Assembly: GCF_043641665.1 (NCBI RefSeq)
Contig: NC_092184.1
Coordinates: 20,101,108 to 20,165,107, forward strand
From: Enoplosus armatus
Taxonomy: Eukaryota > Chordata > Actinopteri > Centrarchiformes > Enoplosidae
Direction of reading: 5' to 3'
Length of the DNA stretch: 64,000 nucleotides
In this document: positions 13,732 through 25,420 of the stretch, in pieces
Layout: each line of letters begins with the position of its first letter
How positions within the stretch are numbered: the first letter of the stretch is position 1
The notes under the pieces: generated by a model
What the model saw: only the letters and a program-made list of their open reading frames with translations
Told to the model about the DNA's origin: nothing
Databases searched by the model: none
Made by a program: the position numbers and the translations under genes

Positions 13732-13835
13732 CTTTTTTATCTCTTCAGGCAGTGGATAGATCGGAGGACAGTGAAGAACCATCTTCATTTCCTCCTCCCC
13801 CTGCTGCTCCGCCTCCATACATCTCTCATTGTCTC
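13732..13835 (-). CDS. Candidate first coding exon, tentatively lekr1
   Basis: On the minus strand a pyrimidine-rich TTGTTTCCAG acceptor (AG at 13837-13836) and a strong AAG|GTAAGC donor (GT at 13731-13730) bound a 104-nt segment. One frame is open throughout. From ATG 13818-13816 it encodes 29 residues, beginning MEAEQQGEEE and ending in IYPLPEEIKK, with a phase-0 donor. The PLPEEIKK ending recalls the N-terminus of LEKR1 (leucine-, glutamate- and lysine-rich coiled-coil protein), but I am not certain of that memory. LEKR1 lies just downstream of TIPARP on the same strand in mammals, and this exon sits downstream of tiparp on the same strand. Later exons were not found in the window; mammalian LEKR1 has very large introns. 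Confidence 0.42.
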
Positions 13836-13982
13836 CTGGAAACAAGCAGAAACCAGCAGAATTACCTATACTGGAAATGGTATCCAGTGTGTGTTATGGA
13901 TGTTAATGAATAAGTCAGAAAATAGTAGAAAAAAAATCCCAATTTCCAACAGCACTAATAATCAATTTCCAATGTAATTAAA

Positions 13983-14125
13983 CAGAGAAAAACCACAAAT
14001 CCTTACATTTGAAGATCTAGAACCAGTGAATTTTTGACATTTTTGCATTATAAATTATTCATCGGTTAATAATTTTGTTGATCAAGTAGTTGATTTATTG
14101 ACTATTTGTTATGGCTCTATTGCAA
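13983..14125. repeat. Interspersed repeat (AGATCTAGAACCAGTGAA type), copy 1
   Basis: CACAAATCCTTACATTTGAA, then GATCTAGAACCAGTGAATTT and a TTAATAATTTTGTTGATC tail. It matches the layout of a common fish repeat (ACATTTGAGAAGCTGGAACC type, ending in an ATCGATTA-rich tail). A second copy lies at 34119-34250. Confidence 0.5.
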
Positions 14126-16440
14126 ATCTATGTATATATAAATTAAGCCTTTAAGGGAGAAATGCAAAATATTGAACACATTGTCTATTTCTTGTTTTTG
14201 AGGAATTATATCTGATCTATTGATTACTGAACTGAGCTCTTGAGAGGTGAGGTCTGTGTCTCTGTGTTTTCTGTTTTCTTTGCCTTTAACGTCCACATTC
14301 TTGTACAAAAACCATCCCCTTCAGATTAGAACACACTGGCTGACAGTAGCAGCTTCCAGGAAAAAAAAAATGTATGTGTGTAAAAACAAAAACGTGACTA
14401 CTAATCACTCTAAAAGTAAAACCCTAATATCAAAGTATAAAGTATAACTATCAAAGACACTGTGTTCTACCCAATATTACCCGGGGAAATTGACAACTCT
14501 TTTCAGGATAAAAGTGGGTGGTACTTTAAAACTGATGAATAGCATTTAGCCTCTGAGGTTAATGTAAGGGTAAATCCCTTAGCGTGATGTCCACCATATT
14601 AAACCCATTTGCCATACACTCAATTCAATAGATGAATCAGTCAAGCTTATGGCATTAAGCTTATAGACTGTAGATTATGGCATTTCACAGCTGAGGGTAT
14701 TTTGACTTCACAGCCATACATTAGCTTGTCCTCCACTGCAGGCAAGGTTTAACAAGGACTGATTCAACCTTCAAGTATGGGAACTATCCACAAAACAAAC
14801 TTCTAATAACTGTTTGTGCATATTGGTGCCAATTAATGATGAAGGTGATGTTTGAATTGTATAATGTGTTCTAGTTTCACAAAAAAAAAGAAATTGGTGG
14901 GCCCTGTGCTCTCCGTTTTTTTAGTTTCTGCAAATCCAGGAAAGTCTAGCTTTCCCCTGTCGTGTAATAGAGGCCACTGAGGAACAGTCAGTAATGTGGT
15001 CATGGGTGCAGAAGGTCGTGCGAGGAGAACAGTAATGTAAGCCTTGCCCAGCCTCTGTCTGTCTATCTGTGAGTGCACGCTTTCAGGGCATTTATCTATC
15101 ACTCACCATTAGTGCAGGGAAAGCATCACGCCAACTCAACACTTGACCTCAGATTAAATACCTCTGGCTAACTTGGGGCCAGAGGTCACTCCTATCAGAT
15201 GGTCCCCTGTGCACGGCTGCATGCCAGACATTAAATGCCCTCGCAGACCATCAGAGGGAAATAGAGTGAGAGGACACACAGGACAACGTACAGCACAAAC
15301 ACACAAGGATTTAGCCACAAGCACAATGTGCACAGACACACATCCATCAACTCGTGCGAAGACAGGCAGGTTTAACTTGATACACACTAAAACATTCAAG
15401 CACTAGCATGTAAACAAACATGCGTAATCCCTCTGTCTCTTTCACACTCACACACCAGTGCAGACACACAAACCTTGTCCAATCAAAGAGCAGGCTTCAT
15501 GCTCATGCACGCTAATAGCCTGATTGCCCCCCTACTGTCTCTAGGCTCTGCATTTAAAGCACAGCAGAGATCCTCAATCACTGGCTCACACAACACAGAT
15601 AAATTAGTAACGCCCTGTGACAGCATTAAGCAGGCCTATCCTTTTAGATGGAATCTGATATAAAGGGCTGATTTTGCATGACAACTGTTCCCCCGTGACA
15701 TTTTGTCCGTTTTAGCCCTGATTGAACTATTAATCAGTCTAATGTGAGTGAGGCAAGCTGTTCATAAACTCATCTATTCTGCATGGACGCATGCCTGAGT
15801 CGTGAGAGGAAACATACACGAACATGTAAACTCATGAGGGCCCACAATTCGGCACAAGCACAAATACAAGCACTGAGGGGCGAAACGCATTTGGCTACTA
15901 GGGAAGGGAGGACCCAAGATGAAGAAAGGTCCCGAACCCACCCCATCCTCAAGGAAGTAGATGGAGTTGAAATAATTTGATCTGATTGATCCACAAGATA
16001 ATTGTTTGTTTCAGGAGTTGAGCAGCAAGTTTTGTTATAGTGGTATCTAACAACTGGGACTCCCTCTAGCCCAAAAAATACAGCATGGGTAATTTATAGT
16101 AGTCAGAAAATAGTTCACTGGCACAATCAAAGCACATGTTTGCATGGTTGAAAACATACAGTCCAAACATGCAGACTTTGCATACATCCATATGAAATTA
16201 TTCCAATCCAATATCCTAGGAAAGCTATTTTAAGTTTATATATGTATAAAATAGACATATCATATTATATATTATACAATGAATAGTTACCATATACTTA
16301 CTAAGAATGACAGACACATTGTAAATCCCTAGATTATTTTACTTGCAATGTGTATTGCGTCCAAAATGCAGTTTTGTTTAGATGCAGGGATAGTAAACTT
16401 TACCTAATATATACTCTCCATTACATTAGGTCATTGTTTA
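14126..16440. other. Between putative exons; possible conserved noncoding DNA
   Basis: No coding signal. The segment 15480-15760 lacks simple repeats and has homeodomain-type TAATTA/ATTAAT words and an evenly mixed base composition, which is how conserved regulatory DNA often looks. Conservation itself cannot be judged here. Confidence 0.35.
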
Positions 16441-16657
16441 TTTAACGAGCAGCGAGCAGTTTTGTGAAAACAATAAATAAAAGAAACTGAGTCGAACAGC
16501 ATTCATGAAATTAATTTGTTAATCTCAAAAACTGGCGTAGCTAATGTTAGCTAATTAACTCTGTAAACAAATCAGTGCGGGCTCTCGCCTCACGTAGCTT
16601 TTACCACTGCCGTAATACAAGACCAAAGCTTTTTCATTTGACATGTATCGACTTTAC

Positions 16658-16780
16658 CTACCCATAGTCAACAGTCTCTTTCGGAATGAAGGCGAAAATA
16701 ATCATAAAATACAAGACATTTTAACTGACTTTTTCCTGGCGTGAGCCACACACTGGCTGTTGCTATGGCTACGACGTAGC
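16658..16780 (-). other. Candidate 5' noncoding exon of the lekr1-like gene
   Basis: A donor-like TAG|GTAAAGT (GT at 16657-16656) lies about 2.8 kb upstream of the candidate coding exon. Joined to 13835, the frame of that exon meets a TGA four codons upstream of the junction. That makes the ATG at 13818 the first usable in-frame start. The 5' limit is unknown. Support is a consensus donor, locally raised CpG content and promoter-like motifs upstream; there is no transcript evidence. Confidence 0.25.
16759..16772 (-). promoter_or_regulatory. X-box-like (RFX) motif in candidate promoter
   Basis: GTTGCTATGGCTAC on the plus strand resembles the RFX-factor X-box (GTTNCCATGGNAAC), imperfect in the left half-site and with CTAC in place of the right AAC. 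An ETS-like CAGGAAGT follows at 16847-16854. Both sit immediately upstream of the candidate noncoding exon. RFX sites are common in promoters of ciliary genes. Function here is inferred. Confidence 0.3.
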
Positions 16781-16869
16781 CTTGACACGTAGACACGCAG
16801 TGTATAACGTCCAGTCCAGTCACCATCAAGTTAGCCAGCGTCAGCACAGGAAGTTTGTTTCCTATCAAA

Positions 16870-19800
16870 ATAAAAGCATTATAACATAAGAAATGATTTA
16901 TTATGATAATTGATCATGATGATACACAAACAACCGCATGGACCATATTCCAAAATTATTCAATTCAGTTGTTATAGCAAATAAAAAAACACATCCTGTT
17001 TGAGGAGGCTCCAAGTCTGAGGGAAATATTTCCGAACAAGGTCATCTTAACCCTGGACCATCTTTAAACCTCATCAACCTTTCTATGTTCATTCACCATG
17101 GGTGTGTGTGGGAGCTTCTCATTTTAACCTCTTGAACAAGTTAACCCTTACCACAACCATCTTAACCACCTTCTGTGTCAGGGATGGAGGCTTCAGTTGA
17201 TAGTGCTCATCACTTCAATTTTATGCTTTGGCAGCTGGAGGCTTCAGATGACTTCAGAGTTAAATGATGAGGTGAGGGCAGTCATTAAGATACAGGAAGA
17301 TGAAACTGATACTGATCCTCACATGTATCTTTATACTTTCATGATGTAATCTAGGTAAACGACTAACAAGTCAAGTTTCAGAGTCACATACAAAAAAAGC
17401 TGCTAGAAAATATTTTGTGAGAATAAGTTTAGTGAGTTTAAAATAAACATTTTTTTTGTATGTAAAAATAAAGAATGAATAAGCTATTGTGTACAAAATG
17501 CAGACAGACAACGCCTTGAAGTCACATTAGCTGAGCTCTGCCTGCTTGCATGCATAGGTCACACTCCATGCTCTGTTAGGGTTGTGCGCATTTAATTCAT
17601 TGCCTCAGAAGTAATGTGAAATAACGGCCAGACAGTCCCGCCGGGGCTTTTACAGGACCAATCGTTTCATGGTAATAGATGATTTACAAATGACTTTAGA
17701 CAGACAATTTTGCCTTTTTATGTGATATCATTGCCCTCATTTCTCTGTGACCAAAGCAAACCTGTGTCTTAATCTGGGCTAATGTCTCCCACCCTAATAG
17801 TGAGTGAGCGATAGATCTTTGCTATGATTTAATTTGCAATGCGTGTCGTGTTATTTATGGACCCGTCAATGAATCGTGCAGACTCAGTCACTCTGATGCA
17901 AATTGCACTTGCCCACTCAAGTCTAGCCTTCCTTCCGTGCTTGTTTATCTGCCTCCACAGCAGAAAAAGATTGGTGAATGTGACAAAAAGGGGGGGGGAA
18001 ATGTTGTACTCAGGCAGAGACAATATCAACCCTCGCACCCAACTGTGCCAAAGAGGGGAGAGGGAAGACAAGCCCTCTCTCTGTAGCCCCCCCCCCCCTT
18101 TCTGTCTCACTCCCTTGTACCCTCCCTGAAACCGTATCCTCAAATACCCCTATGGCAAGGGCATATGAAGAAAGAGTTAGTCGCATACATTTAATGCAGC
18201 ATCGTATACAAACTGGACTACAATTGATTTTTAAAAATTGATTTTGAGATGTAGATGTAGATGTAAGTTTATCTGACCTCTCTTTGCAGTATATCAAACA
18301 GTGAAAGCAAGTGCTTTAAAAAAAAAAATTTAAAAGTCAAGCCTACTTTCAGAATGGCTTGATTGCTTATACAGTATTTGGCTCCACCAGTGTTATCATA
18401 ACATGTAACACAATTTGTCTTGATTATCAAAATTTTATTATAGCTCATATATATTTCACTTTAGCTAGTATTTTTATTGAACCCAGCCAGGTTAATTATT
18501 GATGAGAGCTGAAAAAGAAATCTAATTATTTCTCTGTCGTAACTGTTTGTGGAACCACTAGACTGTATTTTGGGCCGTCTCTGTGGCAAAAGCAAATTAA
18601 CCTAATTTGGGAAGGTGCATCCAGTGTTTTAGGGGCACTGAGCCTGCAGGGACCGGGAGCTTGGCATCTATTGAGTCTGTTTCCGGCACGCTATGCTGTG
18701 TGGGCAAGTGTATAATGAAGCATGCTGAGTGTGTGCTTGCGTGCGTGTGTGTAAGAGAGAGAGAGAGGAAGGAGAAAGAGGGGGAGGGGCAGCAGGGGAA
18801 AGTGTGTGTGTCTGTGTGTGTGTCTGTGTGTGCAAGCACGGATTTAGGAGGGGGAGGAGGGGTGAATATGACCCACTATTCTTTTTTAGGCATGAAATGA
18901 CTAATATTTTCACGCTTGACATATCTGGGCTAGGCTATGCGGGACAAATCCGATGGCAGACCATGCAGGTTGAACTTACCAAAATCCTCACAAAATACTG
19001 CTGGAGAGGCACTCCACACACAAAACTGTGAGTGACAGTGAAAGAGGAGAATTATGAAACTGGTGAGACAGGCTGGCAGTCAGAACACATACACTGTGAA
19101 AATAAAAGGTCGCTCTTTTTTCTGTATTATGATATAACTTTTATGACATAAGCTCCTCTACACTCATTCACTCAGTTAACCCAAATAGCCCATCCCACTC
19201 ACTGCTCTCACCGTGCGTGTCGGATGTGAGCTGCTTTCCTTGGTATTTCTTTGGGTGCTGCCAAACGGTCCTCTTGTGCATGCAATGCTTTACTGTACAA
19301 GCCCTGTCCACTTCATCTAAATGTAAGTCTTGTCCACCTGTTATGTTGCGTCACTGTGTGTGGCCCCCTGATCCTGTTTTGCCAGCCACTCACTGGGCCT
19401 CTGTTTTTCTTGTTTCCTTTTTTAATAAGAATAAGAAAACCCCACGCCTGATGCATGAAAGATTTCACACCGCTGATTGTTCATATGCACTCGTTGCCAG
19501 GCAATTTGTCACTGGCTTGTGTAATTGCCCAAATAATCCTACGTAAGGGCAGCTGTCCTCAGAGCTACACGTGGAAACTAATAAATCAGAAAAAATGACA
19601 CTAAAATAAGAGCAAATAACTGATGAATCTATAAGAAATGTCTGAAAACATGTTGCCTTACAAACTATATTGTCACATCCATGTCTTGTAACCCTTCCGT
19701 GATTCTCTAGCTACTTCAGTTTGAGCTCACACGTGTCATATTTCATATTAAAAATGACTGACCAACTTTTGTTATAAAGAGATAAATCATTCGCCTTTGT

Positions 19801-20108
19801 GGAGAGCAGAGTCTTGTCTTGTCTGCCTTGTCATATGTCGTTCAGTGCACCCAGAGGAGGGCAGCGTAATAACCTAAAGAAATGGATGCCTTGACCTAAA
19901 TGTTCCTAAAGGGCATAAACTTTGCAACTCTGTGTAACATAGAAATAATTGATTTGCCATGTAATTTTGGAATTCTCTGCCCTCCATACACATTCATGCA
20001 AACAAGAAGTATTAGAAATATTTTCTACATTTTAGAAATATTTTACAGCGGTGCTATGAAGAGCAAACCTGATATCTCGCAGCAGGAGTCACTCAGAGAG
20101 ACCGCCTC
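16870..20108. other. No gene recognised
   Basis: Contains a 12-C run at 18087-18098, GT/purine-rich sequence at 18720-18835 and a TGCAAAT-containing segment near 17895. No exon was seen. Confidence 0.55.
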
Positions 20109-20126
20109 ACGAGCTAACATTATGAT
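20109..20126. repeat. Target-site duplication, left copy
   Basis: An 18-bp sequence identical to 23306-23323, directly abutting the 3' tail of the LINE. Confidence 0.93.
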
Positions 20127-20372
20127 TATTATTATTCAAATATTCTTATTGATTTTCACATTATACACTCACACTCGTACTCAATACCCCAGACCAGAGG
20201 GGAAAGAAATAAAATAAATAATAATAATAATAAATAAATACAAGATCAGGAGAATAAAACAGATAAATCACTTGGTATACACAAAGTAGTTATACATACA
20301 CATATATGCATATACACACATGACTGCATATACAGAGTTACATATAAACACAAATAAAATAAAATAAAAAAA

Positions 20373-20388
20373 GGGGGGGGGGGGGGGG
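20373..20388. repeat. 16-base G homopolymer in LINE 3' UTR
   Basis: An uninterrupted run of 16 G on the plus strand (C on the element strand), next to an AT-rich stretch. It may be part of the family's 3' UTR or a later expansion. Its length may be unreliable in the assembly. Confidence 0.8.
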
Positions 20389-20395
20389 ACTTAGG

Positions 20396-23303
20396 CTACA
20401 CTATATTAAGGAAAGGGAGTTCATCCTCAAAATACGATAGAAATGGTTGCCAAACTTTATAATATCTATGAGTAGTGCCCCTGGCAGTGTATTTAAGTTG
20501 TTCAAGTTTGAGATGGGACATCACCTCCTCCACCCAACGCCTATGAGAGGGGGGTGTAACCTTCTTCCAACTAAGGAGTATTAGACGTCGAGCCAAAAGA
20601 GTGGAGAATGCTATGGCCTCAGCCTGGTGCCTAGTTATTGGTGTCTCCTGAGGGACAACCCCAAATAATGCAGTCAATGGGTTGGGACTGATATGAAAAT
20701 GTATCAAATATACCTGTCCAAAATAGAGACAGTTTCGGGCAAAGCCAAAACATGTGACTGAGGCTAGCTGGGTCCTGCCTGCATCTGATGCAAGTTGGGT
20801 CTAAACCAGGGTAGAGTTTGGCTAGTTTACTTGCAGATAAATGTAACCTGTGCAGAACCTTAAATTGCAGCAACCCATGTCGAATACATATTGAGGAAGA
20901 GTGTACCAATGTAATTGCTGCCTGCCAATCTACATCTGAAATGGTGGTTCTTAATTTTTCCTCCCACAGCCTTGCTAAACGGTTAAGTGATATGACGGCA
21001 ACCCTCTGGATATTATCATATAACACAGACACCAGACCTCTGTCAACTGGGTCCATGTTCAAACATTCATCTATCCATGTACTCTGAGGGGTTGTTAAAG
21101 AGAAGTGTGTTTTAACATAACTCTGCACCTGTAGGTATCTAAAGAAATGCGACTGAGGGATGCTGAAGTCTTTCTTTAGCTGTTCAAAGGAAATTAAGTG
21201 CCCTTCCTTAAAAAGGTCCATCACACATTTAATCCCTCTCCTATGCCACAATTGAAAAGATGTGTCTGTGAGAGATGGGGCAAAATTGATGTTCGCAAGA
21301 ATAGGGGAAGTGACAAGAGCTTGTTTATGCTTAAAGTGAATCCTAAACTGCGACCATATCTTCAGGCAGCCAGAAATTATTGGGTTGTTCGTCCAACAAC
21401 GTTTACTAAGGGGTAGTGGAGAACAAATTAAAGAGCGAAGTGAAACCGGATTACTCGAATACTGTTCCATTCGACACCAGACCGGGGACTCATCATCTGA
21501 TACATTAGAGACCCAGAACATCAATTTGTGGATATTAGCAGCCCAGTAATAATACAAAAAATTGGGTAGAGACAGCCCACCATCTCCTTTTTGTCTTTCC
21601 AAATATTCCTTCCGTATTCTGAGTACTTTTTTATTCCAAATGAAAGTAGATATGAGTTTATTTAAGTCCTTAAAAAAGGATTTAGGGATAAAGACTGGTA
21701 TTGCTTGGAACAGAAATAAAAACCTGGGCATGATAGTCATTTTTACTGAGTTGATCCTTCCGGCAAGTGACAGTGGGAGGATTGACCAACGCTCCATTTC
21801 CTGTTTGGCCTTGTTAAACACCGTTTTGAAATTGCTGTCAAACAGATCCTTATACTTGTAAGTGACACAAACACCCAGGTAGGTAAAACTATCCTTACTA
21901 AAAGAGAAAGGAAAGTCCTGGAATGACATCTGACGTGCTTTGTCATTTATGGGGAATAAAACACTTTTAGTTAAATTTAACTTATATCCTGAAATTTGCC
22001 CGAACTTGGTGATGATCTCAAGAGCAATTGGTATAGTAGTACATGGGTCTGAGAGAAAGAGAATGAGGTCGTCTGCATAAAGTGATACTTTATGCAAATG
22101 TCCTGCCCTTCGCACTCCAACCAGACTAGTGGTCTTCCTTAACATTATTGCCAAGGGCTCGATGGCAATATCAATTATCTGGGGGCTCAAGGGACACCCT
22201 TGTCTTGTCCCCCGGGAGGGAGGGAAATAGTCCGATATTATCTTGTTCGTTCTTACGGAGGCTTGAGGCGCAGTATAAAGAATTTTAATCCATGAGCAAA
22301 AAGTAGGACCAAAGCCAAACCTCTCTAGCGCGGCAAACAGGTAGTTATATTCAATCCTGTCAAACGCTTTTTGTGCATCCAAGGACAGTATTAGCTCTGG
22401 CTCAACAGTGTTAGGTTGGTATATAATGTTGAATACTCGGCGAAGATTGCTTGATAGTTGTCTGCCTACAATAAAACCCGTCTGATCCGGATGAATCAGC
22501 TTAGGCATAATTTTCTCAAGCCTACCAGCCAGTACCTTGGTTAGAATTTTATAGTCGCAACATAATAGGCTGACCGGGCGGTAGGACTCACAGGTTAGCG
22601 GATCTTTATTCTTCTTTAATAATAAAGAGATAGAAGCCTGTGTCATAGTTGGGGGAAGACTTTTTTTAACCAGGACCTCTTTAAATACCTTCGATAGTAA
22701 TGGTATTAATTTAGGACCAAATGTTTTAAAGAATTCTATTGGAAACCCGTCAGGGCCAGGTGCCTTTCCGGGTTTCATTTTTTAAATTGCGCTATTGATC
22801 TCCATTTGGGTTATACACCTTTCCAATTCTGATTTATCTGATTCGTCTAAGGAGGGCATTTCCAGTTTACTGAAGAAATTGTTTACCAACTCCCCGTCAC
22901 CTGCTTCTGAGGTATACAAATTTTCGTAAAAAGACTTAAATTGAGCATTAATGTCCCTTTGATCTGTAACTATGTTACCTTCCCCATCCTTTATCGCAGA
23001 TATAAGACCAGCCGTTGCCGACTGTTTAAGTTGATGGCTCAAGAGTTTACTGGCGCGTTCCCCGTATTCATAGAGATTATGACGAGCTTTTAAATAAAGA
23101 TCTATAGCATTATCATTTGTCAGAGACTCGAATTCCGTCTGAAGCAAAATTCTCTCTCTGTAGAGGTTCTCAGAGGGTGATGTTGAGTGTAGTTGATCCA
23201 CCACTTTAATCCTGTTGATCAACTCTGTAACCCTTTTGGATTTCTTTTTATTTTCACCAGCAGTGTAGGATATCACTTGTCCCCTTACATACGCTTTCAT
23301 GGT
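20396..23303 (-). pseudogene. LINE ORF2 reverse transcriptase, broken
   Basis: Three segments cover one ORF2. The linker runs from 23300 to 22785 and stops at TAA 22784-22782. The RT continues in the same frame from ATG 22778. RT landmarks are GKAPGPDG at the start, YRPVSLL, DAQKAFD, GTRQGCPLSP and SLYADDLILF, with the catalytic YADD encoded at 22079-22068. After the RT comes the L1-type C-terminal region, with a C-x2-C pattern (TCIRCRQ) and HMFWLCP. A frameshift near 20690-20707 moves the last 90 or so residues (LLARRLILLSWKK, WQPFLSYF) into another frame, ending at 20396. The YADD motif and IEPLA tail of motif B fit fish L1/Tx1-group elements. The stop and frameshift make it non-autonomous, apart from the lost endonuclease. 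Confidence 0.9.
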
Positions 23304-23305
23304 TT

Positions 23306-23323
23306 ACGAGCTAACATTATGAT
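23306..23323. repeat. Target-site duplication, right copy
   Basis: An 18-bp sequence identical to 20109-20126, directly abutting the truncated 5' end of the LINE. It defines the empty site. Confidence 0.93.
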
Positions 23324-24950
23324 GGGTAGTTGTTAATGTCAGCTTCATTATGTGAGCCTCTCTGTCTCTCTCCAGGTTGATTTTCATGTACGTCTCTGTC
23401 TGTCTTTCTGTCTGTCTTTTGTCCTTCCCTTTGTTTGTGTCTCTGCCTAATGGTTTTCCCGTCCACCCGTCTCTCTCTCTCTGCTTGAATCTCTACATGG
23501 CTCTCTGCTTGCCTGCCTGTCTGTCTCTCTGTCTTTTTGCTTATCTGCAGGACTATTAAGTGTGTGCGTGTGTCTGTGAGTGTGTGTGTGTGTGCTGAAT
23601 GGATTTGCATGAGAGCCAGTGGGGTGACCCTGCTCTCTCACGCCAAGGCTTCTGTGGAACAAATAGGACTAGTCGGATGTCGTGACAGCACTCACATCAG
23701 TTTAAATAAGAGTGCTGTGCTGCAGCCGTGTGTGTGTGCGTCTGTGTGTGTGTGTGTGTGTGTTTAAGCAAGCAGCCAGGCACGCATTTAGTCAGAAAAG
23801 CTTTGCGAGGCTTTGTATGTGCGCATGTGAGTATGTCTGTGGGAGTGTGTGTGTGCAGGACTGTGTGTTTCCGCCACTGAGCATGCAATATCTTGTGAGG
23901 TTTAAGGTTTTGTGAAGAGGAAAACAGCAATATTAACAGTTTAATGAGCTCAGTGGGGTTCACACACACTGACACACAGGCCAAACGCTCCACAGAGTTC
24001 CTTTGAAAAGGAACAGGTTTGTCCTGTAAGGCCGACCTGCCCTCTGAATAAATGAACGCTGTCACGGGGGGGTCAAATAGAGTTCACTTCACTGCAATAT
24101 AAATGAGTGCCAACCGCAATTATGAATTATAATGCTTCATTACAGTTATGATACCTGAGAATTGAAATAAATGTGTTATTTAAGAAGGTGCAGCCAGGCA
24201 CGGCCAAATTAAGATCAAATTAAGTTAATTATTTTTAGATTTTCTTTAACTAAACAGGGGTTCATTTTATGTCTTGTTTTCTTATCTGCATGCTCCCATT
24301 CTGTCATGTAAAATGATTCATTTCCTTGTTTATGTCACATAGCTACTGTATATCTTCTTGTGAATATAAAACCTTAACATACTATTTTACTATTTTCTCC
24401 TAAAACAACAAATGAAAATGCATTTCCCGAACTTCCATGAAAAGACAATTAAGTTCAAAAGGCGACTGTTTTTGAGAGATTATTTTCGGCAGGAGACTTT
24501 GGTTTCTTTCTATGAGGGTCAGATGATTGACAGCGAGCAGAATGTAATGTAATGCACACTTTATTCTAGCACACTCTAATACTGTACAGCAGGAATGAAC
24601 CCTGATGTCTCTAACTATCCTGTGTGCTGACAGTGTTCTTCTTTGAGTGGTGTCATCGGTGCGTGTTTGTATCATAGCTGTTGTTCACTGTGCCTTGCAA
24701 CTGTGAGAAAAGAGCCATACAATTGTGTACTCACATACTTTATGATGATTACAGTTTTTGTCCTTGTGGTAACGTAACTACATTTTCTAGTTTTAGATTT
24801 ATTGTGCTATGAAAAATGTTTGTTTTGTTGGCAAAACCAAAGATAAACATTTAATGTGTTCACAATTCATGCTTTTGGTTAGGCAGAGGGAGTGGAGCTT
24901 CATGAAAACAATGAGGATGGAAATTGCAGGTTCAACTGTTCAGTCATTTT
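23324..24950. other. No gene recognised; TCTG/GT-rich start
   Basis: CTGTCTGT and CTCTCT repeats at 23355-23545, GT-rich to 23880 with (GT)n at 23742-23763. The rest is AT-rich unique-looking sequence. Confidence 0.6.
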
Positions 24951-24954
24951 TTAC

Positions 24955-25420
24955 GCCTCTGTGTCAGTGTTAGCCGTGGCTGGACACATTATGTTTTCGG
25001 GTTGTCCATCCCATTCTCCTGATCTCAGCAACGCCTGGAAGGAATTTCTTCTTATTTGGCACAAACGTCCACTTGGACTCAAGGATGAACTGATTAGAAT
25101 TTGGTTTTGAAAGGTCAAAGGTCACTGTGACCTCAAAATGACCTTGACAAACATGTTTTTGGCCATAACTCTATACTGTAATTATGGCAACAATGGGATA
25201 CAACGATGACATTTTTTACCCAAAAGGACATCATAATGTGCTGGAACCCTTTTTTTGGCTATCATTCAACATTAAAGCTCAGGAACAGAAGGGAAGATTG
25301 TGATCATAATTCACAGTTGGTCGGACACTGAACAGGTGACACTTTTGAGGTCATTGTGACCCCAAAAAAAGTTTTTAGCCATAATTAAAGAATGAATTGG
25401 GCAATTCCAGATGACTGGGA
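24955..25420. repeat. Interspersed repeat with GGTCAAAGGTCACTGTGACC core
   Basis: Contains GTTTTCGGGTTGTCCATC, GATCTCAGCAACGCCTGG, GGCACAAACGTCCACTTGG, ACTCAAGGATGAACTGATTA and GTGACCTCAAAATGACC, followed by TGGCCATAACTC. This order is familiar as a fish interspersed repeat. The core includes nuclear-receptor-like AGGTCA half-sites. No intact protein is encoded. Confidence 0.6.

Larger units (their letters stand above)
20127..23305 (-). mobile_element. 5'-truncated L1/Tx1-group LINE with target-site duplication
   Basis: A non-LTR retrotransposon read on the minus strand, about 3.2 kb. It is bounded by the 18-bp direct repeat ACGAGCTAACATTATGAT at 20109-20126 and 23306-23323. It contains the end of the endonuclease-to-RT linker, the full reverse transcriptase and the C-terminal region of ORF2, then a 3' UTR with AT-rich stretches, a 16-G run (C on the element strand) and a short AAT-type tail next to the duplication. 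ORF1 and the endonuclease are missing, the usual result of incomplete reverse transcription. Intact flanking repeats and few coding lesions suggest a fairly recent insertion. Confidence 0.92.
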
